Part shown: positions 25,001 to 30,605 of the stretch, piece after piece
Position numbering within the stretch: the first letter of the stretch is position 1
Layout of the letters: every line of letters begins with the position of its first letter
DNA from: a virus
DNA: 30,605 bases
Virus record (IMG/VR): IMGVR_UViG_3300030333_005542
Span: 1-30,605 of that record
Reading direction: 5' to 3' (one strand)
Notes under the pieces: generated by a model
The model's input: the letters and a program-made list of their open reading frames with translations, nothing else
Database searches by the model: none
What the model was told of the DNA's origin: nothing
Translations under genes and position numbers: made by a program

Positions 25001-28000
25001 TATTTACAATATTGGATCAATCAAAAGAAAATCTGATTCAGATTCTCCATCTAAGAAAATAAAAATATATTATTCTAATGGATCTTTTGATGGTGGTGAT
25101 AATGGTGATTTTATAACTGCCAATTCTTATAATCAATATGATTATGGAATAGATATACCAAAATTAAATGGTACTTCTAACTCTGATATGATTGATATCA
25201 GACCAAGAGCAACTCAAATAGCATCTGTATCTGAAGGGGATAGATCTCCACTTGAATTTAAAGGAAGAAACTTTAATGCATCTGGAAACTCTGCTCCCAA
25301 TATATTAGCATCTGATGAATCTATAACAATTGATTATTCATTCTATCTTGGAAGAATTGATAGAATATTTTTAAGTAAGGAAGGTAAATTCCAAATAAAA
25401 TATGGAGATCCTGGAGAAGATCCACAAAAACCTGTTCCTGTTGATGGTGCTATTGAAATAGCAACTGTTAGACTTCCACCTTATCTTTATAATGTTGCTG
25501 GAGCTCAAATTGATTTCTTAGATCGTAAGAGATTTACGATGCAGGATATTAAAAATCTTGAGAATAGAATTAAAAATCTTGAGTATTATACAACTCTTTC
25601 TTTATTAGAAACCAATACAGCAAATATGTTTGTTGCTGATAATGATGGATTGAATAGGTTTAAATCTGGATTCTTTGTTGATAACTTTACTGGATTTAAA
25701 ACTCAAGAGCAAGCTACTCCTATTAATAATAGTATTGATCCAAAAAACAAAGAATTAAGACCACGACATTATACTAACTCTGTTGATTTAATTTTTGGTC
25801 CAGTTGTTGGCAATGATCCTACAGATGATCTTAATTTTGCTACAATTGAAGGAATAAATGTAAGGAAGAAAAATGATATTATAACTTTAGATTATTCTGA
25901 AGTTGAATGGTTAAAGCAGAGTTTTGCAACCAGATCTGAAAGTGTTACTCCTTTCTTAATTAGTTTCTGGCAAGGAACTATGGAAATAACACCTGCATCT
26001 GATACTTGGGTTGATACTGCTAGATTACAACCTAAGATTATTAATGTTGAAGGTGATTATACTTCTGTCTTTAATAGAATGGTTGATAATGGTGAAATAG
26101 ACGAACAGACAGGATTTGGTCCTGTTGTATGGGGTTCATGGCAGACTACATGGACTGGAACAACTACTAATGACAATACAAGAGATACTGTTATTTCTAA
26201 TCAAACTCGTGTCTTTGGAATGGGTGGTTGGATTAACCAATTTAGTGGTGGATTTGGAAACCCTGCTAGAAGAATTAGAGAGACAGTTAATAGAGTAACT
26301 AGAGAGACAACACGAACTACAACCGAACAAGGTGTTGAGAATAGGACAGGTACTCAGACATTAGTTACTGAATCATTTGAGAGAACATCTGTTGGTGATA
26401 GAGTTGTAAGTAGGGATCTAATTCCATTTATGAGATCTAGAAATGTTGAATTTATTGCTAAGAGAGTAAAACCTCTAACAAAACTTTATGCTTTCTTTGA
26501 TGGGCAGGATGTTACTAAGTATTGTGTACCTAAGATTCTTCAAATTAGTATGACATCTGGAACTTTCCAGGTTGGTGAAAAAGTTATAGGAATGGTTAAT
26601 CCAACTGGTCTTAGTCAGATAACTGCTGAAAGTTTACCTTCAATTGCTTTTAGGGTTGCTCAATCCAATCATAAGGAAGGTCCATATAATGTTCCTACAA
26701 AAACTTTTTCAGAAAATCCTTATACAAATCAGAGTTTCCCTTCATCTTATTCTTCCACTTCTAATGTGTTGAATGTTGATACATTCTCATTATCTAATGA
26801 ACCACAGGGAGAATATTTTGGATGGGTTGAAGCAGGAATGGTCTTAAGAGGTCAAAGTAGTGGAGCAATTGCAACTATTGAAGAAGTTCAACTTCTTTCT
26901 GATATTGGTGCATTCTGTGGTGGATCTTTTTATATTCCTAATCCTAATAATATTAGTTTCCCAAGATTTGAAACAGGAAGTAAAGTTCTTTCATTAACTA
27001 ATGATCCTGAAAATAATCCAGATAATGCTACTACTCTTGCAGATGAAACATTTACATCAGCTGGAACATTAGAATCAGTTCAGGAAAATATTATATCTGT
27101 TAGAAATGCAAGAGTTGAACAAAGACAACAATTCCAAGAGCAAAATGTTAATAGAACTCTGGGAACTGAAGTTGTTGGATCTGAAGTAATTAATGAATCT
27201 GTAGAGCAACAAATTATTGGATGGTATGATCCTCTTGCTCAATCATTCTTAGTAGAAGATACTGGTGGAATATTTGTCACCAAATGTGATGTATTCTTCA
27301 GGACTAAAGATGATATGGATATACCTGTGGTATTCCAAATCAGATCTATGAAGAATGGATTACCAACACAACACGTACTTCCTTTCTCTGAAATTGTATT
27401 AGATCCAGCAGAAGTTAATACTTCAGCAGATGGATCTGTTGCAACTACAATTGAATTTAAAGCACCTGTTTATCTTGAGGGTGATAGTACTGAATATGCA
27501 ATTGCTCTTGCATCCAACTCAACAAAATATAGTGTTTATATCTCAAGGATTGGTGAAACTGATCTATTAACTGATACATTTATTTCTAACCAACCATACT
27601 TAGGTTCTCTCTTTAAGTCACAAAATGCTTCTACATGGGAACCAAGTCAATGGGAAGATCTTAAGTTTACTCTTTATAGAGCAGAATTTGAAACATCAGG
27701 TACTATTGAATTCTATAATCCAGAATTAACTGAAGGAAATAATCAAATTCCTACATTAGCACCAGATTCAATAATTCTAAGTTCTAGAAAAATAAGAGTT
27801 GGACTAGGAACAACTGTTGGTGATAGTTATGAATTAGGTAATACCATCATTCAAGATGGAACAATGGCTGAAGGTAATATTGTTGGTGCTGGTGGATCTA
27901 TTATTCCTGCTGGTTTAAGTATTACTAATGCTGGTATTGGTTATACACCTCTTGATGGAAATCAAACCTTTGCTAGTGTAAATTTAGAAACAATTACTGG

Positions 28001-29690
28001 TACTGGAAAGGGAGCAGTTGCTAATGTCTATGTTAATAATGGAGTTGCAGCTGCTGCTACTATCACTAATGGTGGAACGGGATATTCTGTAGGTGATGTT
28101 CTTGGTATTACTACTATTGGAATTTCCACTGGTGGTAGTGGAACTGTTGGACGTAATGCTAGATTTAGTATTACTGGTATAGGAATGACTAATGAATTGA
28201 CTATTGATAATGTTCAAGGTGAATTTGTTGTTGGTACTGCTAATACTCTCTTCTATACAAATAGTTCTGGAATTAAAACTGAATTAAATTATAGTCATGG
28301 TGGAGATGTTCAGATTGGTTCTATTGATGTTGAATCTGATGGTTTACATATTCAGGTGAACCATAAGAATCATGGAATGTATTCTACTCAAAATAGAGTT
28401 AAATTATCTGATATTCAATCTGATATTAAACCAACTAAATTAAGTATTGCTTTAGAAACTAGCAATGAATCTTCATTTACTGTTGATGATGCAACCTCAT
28501 TTACAAATTTTGAAAATGTTGGAGTTGGCACAACCAATAGAGGTTATGTTAAGATTGGAAAAGAACTTATTGAATATAACAATGTAACTGGTAATGTAAT
28601 TACTATTTCTGCTAGAGGTGATGATAAAGTTGATTACTCTGTAGGAACACCTGTTTATAAGTATGAACTTGGTGGAGTTAGTTTAAAGAGAATAAACACA
28701 ACTCACGGACTTTCAACTACCACAGCAACCGCTACTTCTGGAGCAATTACTTTTGATTCTTATAATATCAAACTTGATATGACTGGAATTGGTACTATTA
28801 ATGATGATAGAAGTAATGATGTTGGATTCCCTAAATTATACTTGAATCAAACTAAGTCATGTGGTGGATATCAAACAAAGGCAACACAAAATATGCCATT
28901 TGAAATTATTACTCCAATAGTTGAAAATGTTACTACTACAGGAACTAATATATCATGTGAAGTAAGAACTACTTCTGCACCAAGCATTAGTGGGGATGAA
29001 ATTCCATATCTTGATGAGGGATTTGAAACTATTGCAATAGGTGAACCAAATTATCTTGATACACCAAGAGCAATTTACTCTAAAATTAATGAAGATGAAA
29101 AATTAGATCAACTTGAGGGTAATAAGTCTCTTCAAATGAGATTAACTCTTTCTACTGTTGATCCTAAAGTAAGTCCAGTAATTGATGGTCAAAGAGTAAG
29201 CACTATTCTTACAAATAATAGAGTAAATAGTGTGGTTAGTGACTATACTACTGATAGTAGAGTAAAAACTATTACTGATGATCCTACTTCTTGCCAATAT
29301 ATTACAAAAGAACTCCAATTAGAAAGTCCTGCGACTTCAATTAAAATAATATTATCTGGTCATGTAAATCCATATGCTAGAATTAGAGCATTCTATGCTG
29401 TTGGAAATGATCCTGGATTTGAACCAATTTTTACACCTTTCCCTGGATTTGATAATTTGAATAGTAGAGGTGAAATGATTACTCAAGAAAATAGTGATGG
29501 ATTACCTGATAGGACTATTATTCCATCAAGTCAATATGGATTTGGTGATAATGCATCATTCAAAGAGTTTACATACACAGCAGATAAATTACCAACCTTT
29601 AGATATTATAGAATAAAACTTCTATTAACATCAACAAATCAAGTATTTGTACCAAAGGTTAAGGATTTACGTGTAATGGCTCTTGCTTAA
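22044..29690 (+). CDS. giant DUF4815-type baseplate/tail-fibre protein
   Basis: The 2548-aa protein starts QQTNLNVSPYFDDYDPTDDF then LFKPGYPVQARELTALQSIL, the hallmark of the DUF4815 family (PF16075) of phage structural proteins. This region appears to run to about residue 1310, ending with RFTMQDIKNLENRIKNLEYY (about 1163-1182), a short helical segment. The middle has an Arg/Thr-rich stretch around the RRIRETVNRVTRETTRTTTE motif (about 1409-1430) and DVTKYC. A conserved block follows from about 1590 to 1910 (GWVEAGMVLRGQSSGAIATI, GWYDPLAQSFLVEDTGGIFV, SQWEDLKFTLYRAEF). The C-terminal third has GxGY/GSG hairpin modules (1955-2049) and a KIGKELIEYN module (about 2166-2208). It sits between gp8 and the neck gene, where T4 has genes 9-12, and is likely a peripheral baseplate or fibre component (inference). 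Confidence 0.88.
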   Translation: MPQQTNLNVSPYFDDYDPTDDFYRVLFKPGYPVQARELTALQSILQNQIEKFGQHFFKEGAKVIPGNTGYNRLYYGIQINNNYQGVPVSAYVDQLIGTKITGQRSGVTAVVDKVLLAEDSERGQLTLYINYLTSNTSNNSTQVFSDGEELTCSEIITSGLLGSTAIAAGAPFAQTISNNAAVTGSSFQIQEGVYFVRGQFCRVNQETLILSQYSSAPEARVGLYVNEEIINADIDESLNDNSQGFNNYSAPGADRLKISLSLFQKPLDDFDDNSFVELATIGSNNQPGVLKTARKGSAGGAALGGFSGVYSKNFDLTDTLARRTFDESGNYDVRPFDVTLLESLNDNIGNRGVFKAGQFTPGGETPSDDLALYKIAPGKAYVKGYEIETLNPTFLDVPKPRELRTLKNQSIIYNTGPTFKINSVFRTPTVGIGSTYVLSLRDERVGVNSESAPGQEIGLARVYDFRLESGTYEVAESDRAKNQWDISLYDVQTFSEIELNQPITQSVPAFIEGKNSGATAFLVGSVTSGVGLTVYEKNGNFIANEPLIINGINNGRTAIGITDYTVSDVKSLYGTDDNNIGLNTFSANIIPSTLFDVGIATVGIDKGAAGTLIKSTNPNFPGITTIGNLIQYSDLSISEDPILTRVVSVTSNSVSVVGVATVPGVCNGGLPVVGLNSEGESLTGITTAAAFKNVSDLKVLATQFDVSTDNTLVTRLSKTNISNVDLTGASVVIRKTFPVNISDGRLETPLPTIPTNESFQPFTPKRYSLIGADGKTHDLTADQFDFGSGNTCQIRGLTDPPAANKGATLIATIKKEKPKAKEKIRNRVKSIVVNYSKDAASGIGTTTLNDGLTYGTYPYGTRVQDKNISINDADIIEVLAIYESADTSDPSSPKINLASIATQSTTTNELIIGEQLIGQSSDAVAMVAEKPSDSQITVIYQNEHLFKEGEIVNFQESGANAIVSSLDSPSFDISPNFSFVDGQQSSIYNIGSIKRKSDSDSPSKKIKIYYSNGSFDGGDNGDFITANSYNQYDYGIDIPKLNGTSNSDMIDIRPRATQIASVSEGDRSPLEFKGRNFNASGNSAPNILASDESITIDYSFYLGRIDRIFLSKEGKFQIKYGDPGEDPQKPVPVDGAIEIATVRLPPYLYNVAGAQIDFLDRKRFTMQDIKNLENRIKNLEYYTTLSLLETNTANMFVADNDGLNRFKSGFFVDNFTGFKTQEQATPINNSIDPKNKELRPRHYTNSVDLIFGPVVGNDPTDDLNFATIEGINVRKKNDIITLDYSEVEWLKQSFATRSESVTPFLISFWQGTMEITPASDTWVDTARLQPKIINVEGDYTSVFNRMVDNGEIDEQTGFGPVVWGSWQTTWTGTTTNDNTRDTVISNQTRVFGMGGWINQFSGGFGNPARRIRETVNRVTRETTRTTTEQGVENRTGTQTLVTESFERTSVGDRVVSRDLIPFMRSRNVEFIAKRVKPLTKLYAFFDGQDVTKYCVPKILQISMTSGTFQVGEKVIGMVNPTGLSQITAESLPSIAFRVAQSNHKEGPYNVPTKTFSENPYTNQSFPSSYSSTSNVLNVDTFSLSNEPQGEYFGWVEAGMVLRGQSSGAIATIEEVQLLSDIGAFCGGSFYIPNPNNISFPRFETGSKVLSLTNDPENNPDNATTLADETFTSAGTLESVQENIISVRNARVEQRQQFQEQNVNRTLGTEVVGSEVINESVEQQIIGWYDPLAQSFLVEDTGGIFVTKCDVFFRTKDDMDIPVVFQIRSMKNGLPTQHVLPFSEIVLDPAEVNTSADGSVATTIEFKAPVYLEGDSTEYAIALASNSTKYSVYISRIGETDLLTDTFISNQPYLGSLFKSQNASTWEPSQWEDLKFTLYRAEFETSGTIEFYNPELTEGNNQIPTLAPDSIILSSRKIRVGLGTTVGDSYELGNTIIQDGTMAEGNIVGAGGSIIPAGLSITNAGIGYTPLDGNQTFASVNLETITGTGKGAVANVYVNNGVAAAATITNGGTGYSVGDVLGITTIGISTGGSGTVGRNARFSITGIGMTNELTIDNVQGEFVVGTANTLFYTNSSGIKTELNYSHGGDVQIGSIDVESDGLHIQVNHKNHGMYSTQNRVKLSDIQSDIKPTKLSIALETSNESSFTVDDATSFTNFENVGVGTTNRGYVKIGKELIEYNNVTGNVITISARGDDKVDYSVGTPVYKYELGGVSLKRINTTHGLSTTTATATSGAITFDSYNIKLDMTGIGTINDDRSNDVGFPKLYLNQTKSCGGYQTKATQNMPFEIITPIVENVTTTGTNISCEVRTTSAPSISGDEIPYLDEGFETIAIGEPNYLDTPRAIYSKINEDEKLDQLEGNKSLQMRLTLSTVDPKVSPVIDGQRVSTILTNNRVNSVVSDYTTDSRVKTITDDPTSCQYITKELQLESPATSIKIILSGHVNPYARIRAFYAVGNDPGFEPIFTPFPGFDNLNSRGEMITQENSDGLPDRTIIPSSQYGFGDNASFKEFTYTADKLPTFRYYRIKLLLTSTNQVFVPKVKDLRVMALA

Positions 29691-29691
29691 T

Positions 29692-29916
29692 ATGGAACCT
29701 TACAATATTGAAGGACATAAGGATCTCGCACGGGATCCTCATACAGGTACAATTATCAATGTAAATTCTTTGGATTATCAACATTACATTGCATCTAGAA
29801 GTGCAAAAAATCTAAAAAATGAAAGAGTGGAATCTATGGAACAAGATCTTGCTAATTTAAAAGGTGAGATTGGTGAAATAAAATCTCTATTAAAGGAACT
29901 GGTCAATGGCAAGTAA
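29692..29916 (+). CDS. small coiled-coil protein, 74 aa
   Basis: I chose ATG at 29692, one base after the upstream TAA; an in-frame TTG at 29683 would add only three residues inside the previous gene and has no Shine-Dalgarno. The 74-aa protein has a polar N-terminus (MEPYNIEGHKDLARDPHTGT, then IINVNSLDYQHYIASR) and a helical C-terminus, ERVESMEQDLANLKGEIGEI continuing to residue 72, with hydrophobic heptad positions typical of a coiled coil. Similar short proteins occur next to this gene set in marine T4-like phages. A trimeric or dimeric linker or chaperone for fibre/neck assembly is possible, but not shown. It overlaps the next gene by 11 nt. Confidence 0.8.
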   Translation: MEPYNIEGHKDLARDPHTGTIINVNSLDYQHYIASRSAKNLKNERVESMEQDLANLKGEIGEIKSLLKELVNGK

Positions 29917-30310
29917 AAATTTAACATTTGACCCATCAGCAGGTGTACCATATGCTGCTAATTTAACACTTTATACTGGTACAGATTTTAAAACTACATT
30001 TAATGTAGTTGATACTTCTGATGTTGCTTTTGATTTTCAAGGATTAACTACAACATCAGTTTGGACAGGATCTGCTCAAATGCAAAAGAGTGCTGGTGTA
30101 GCAGCAACAACAGTAGCAGCAGGAACCTTTACAGTAGGGTTTACAAGTGCTGGTGGGGGTATTTTTGAAATATCTTTGGGTTCTACTGCAACTACAAGTC
30201 TTTCGGAAGGAAGATATGAATATAATGTTTTAGTAAGTTCTGGAGCATCAATTTATAATATCGTAAATGGAAATATTATGGTTTATACTGGTATAGCTTC
30301 CGCACCATAA
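29906..30310 (+). CDS. conserved phage structural-type protein, 134 aa
   Basis: The 134-aa protein starts at ATG 29906 inside the previous gene, with AAAGGA (29892-29897) as Shine-Dalgarno. It reads as an all-beta domain: LTLYTGTDFKTTFNV, SAQMQKSAGVAAT, FTVGFTSAGGGIFEISL, LSEGRYEYNVLVSSG, YNIVNGNIMVYTGIA. The TGTDFxxxF...LxxGRYxYxVLV...NGxIxVY layout is that of a conserved hypothetical of marine T4-like phages and resembles small Ig-like/BppU-type tail accessory domains. Its position before the neck gene suggests a virion component. No catalytic residues are evident. Confidence 0.75.
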   Translation: MASKNLTFDPSAGVPYAANLTLYTGTDFKTTFNVVDTSDVAFDFQGLTTTSVWTGSAQMQKSAGVAATTVAAGTFTVGFTSAGGGIFEISLGSTATTSLSEGRYEYNVLVSSGASIYNIVNGNIMVYTGIASAP

Positions 30311-30313
30311 ATA
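30306..30313 (+). promoter_or_regulatory. late promoter box CATAAATA before the neck gene
   Basis: CATAAATA overlaps the TAA stop of the 134-aa gene and lies about 22 nt before the ATG at 30335, the same distance as the gp25 box. It matches NATAAATA. Because it overlaps a stop codon, chance occurrence is somewhat more likely than for the other two. Confidence 0.55.
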
Positions 30314-30334
30314 CATCAAGGGGTAATTGTATAA

Positions 30335-30605
30335 ATGGCATCTCCATCAAGTAGATCAGAATTAGCGGATTATTGTAGAAGGCAATTGGGTGCTCCCGTG
30401 CTGGAAATTAATGTTGCTGATGAGCAAGTAGATGATATTATAGATGACGCAGTTCAATTTTTTCAAGAAAGACATTTTGACGGTGTTTCTCAGGCATATT
30501 TAAAATATAAAATAACTGATGAAGATATTGATCGAGGCAGAGCTTCGATGGCATCAGGTAAAGATAGTACTGGAATAACAACTACAACAGCAACTGCTGA
30601 TATTG
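30335..30605 (+). CDS. gp13: neck protein gp13-like, 5' part only
   Basis: The gene starts at ATG 30335 (AAGGGG at 30318-30323 as weak Shine-Dalgarno) and runs off the window end after 90 codons. The N-terminus MASPSSRSELADYCRRQLGA, followed by PVLEINVADEQVDDIIDDAV and FFQERHFDGVSQAYLKYKIT, matches what I know of the cyanophage neck protein gp13 opening: a helical pair with an acidic D-x-Q-x-D-D-x-I-D-D segment. gp13 forms part of the collar that closes the head and joins the tail. The segment at about 75-90 becomes Thr-rich (TGITTTTATADI). The assignment rests on this partial sequence and on position after the gp8-fibre block. Confidence 0.8.
   Translation, partial: MASPSSRSELADYCRRQLGAPVLEINVADEQVDDIIDDAVQFFQERHFDGVSQAYLKYKITDEDIDRGRASMASGKDSTGITTTTATADI

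Noticed and set aside
29683-29691. TTG start for the coiled-coil protein
   Set aside because: ATG at 29692 directly follows the upstream stop and gives a normal coupled start; the TTG lies inside the previous gene without a Shine-Dalgarno.

Overview
The window is part of the virion-structure region of a marine T4-like myovirus, most like cyanophages of Prochlorococcus/Synechococcus; a T4-like phage of another AT-rich marine host such as Pelagibacter is not excluded. The evidence is the run of plus-strand baseplate genes gp25, gp6, a giant protein in the gp7 position, gp8 and a DUF4815-type giant protein, ending in the start of a gp13-like neck gene. A pair of 2OG-Fe(II) oxygenase genes and several tiny conserved-type marine-phage ORFs lie just upstream. 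The DNA is AT-rich, every supported gene is on the plus strand, and coding density is nearly complete after position 3504.

Layout. (1) 1-875 is a loosely packed regulatory segment with two small ORFs (226-405, 477-602), two strong sigma70-type promoters, several hairpins with 13-14 nt loops, and a leader without an ORF. (2) 876-2298 is a tightly coupled trio: a 79-aa protein and two unrelated-looking 2OG-Fe(II) oxygenases joined by overlapping stop/start codons, each junction using the same AGGAGGAGATTC Shine-Dalgarno block. (3) 2335-3248 holds a glycosyltransferase-like gene and a 48-aa basic protein, with a perfect TTGACA-17-TATAAT promoter in front and a textbook intrinsic terminator behind (3254-3277), so it forms its own transcription unit. 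(4) 3308-3454 is a 48-aa acidic ORF. (5) 3504-29690 is the baseplate block: gp25, gp6, a 4839-aa modular protein, gp8 and a 2548-aa protein. (6) 29692-30605 holds a short coiled-coil protein, a 134-aa conserved structural-type protein and the 5' end of the neck gene.

How it works together. gp25, gp6, the gp7-position protein and gp8 are expected to build the baseplate wedges. The two giant proteins probably form the peripheral baseplate, fibre or receptor-contact structures; they occupy the space where T4 has genes 7 and 9-12. Late expression is probably driven by NATAAATA-type late promoters seen before gp25, before gp8 and before the neck gene. The accessory genes in 226-3248 instead have host-like sigma70 promoters, suggesting a separately regulated, probably early, cassette embedded beside a late cluster.

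The most interesting observations are the stem-loop/promoter cassette architecture of 1-875, the perfect sigma70 promoter at 2284-2312, a six-copy Cys/Asp/His-YPR repeat in the 4839-aa protein, a YHYH-type domain embedded in that protein, and beta-rich modules shared by three consecutive baseplate proteins.
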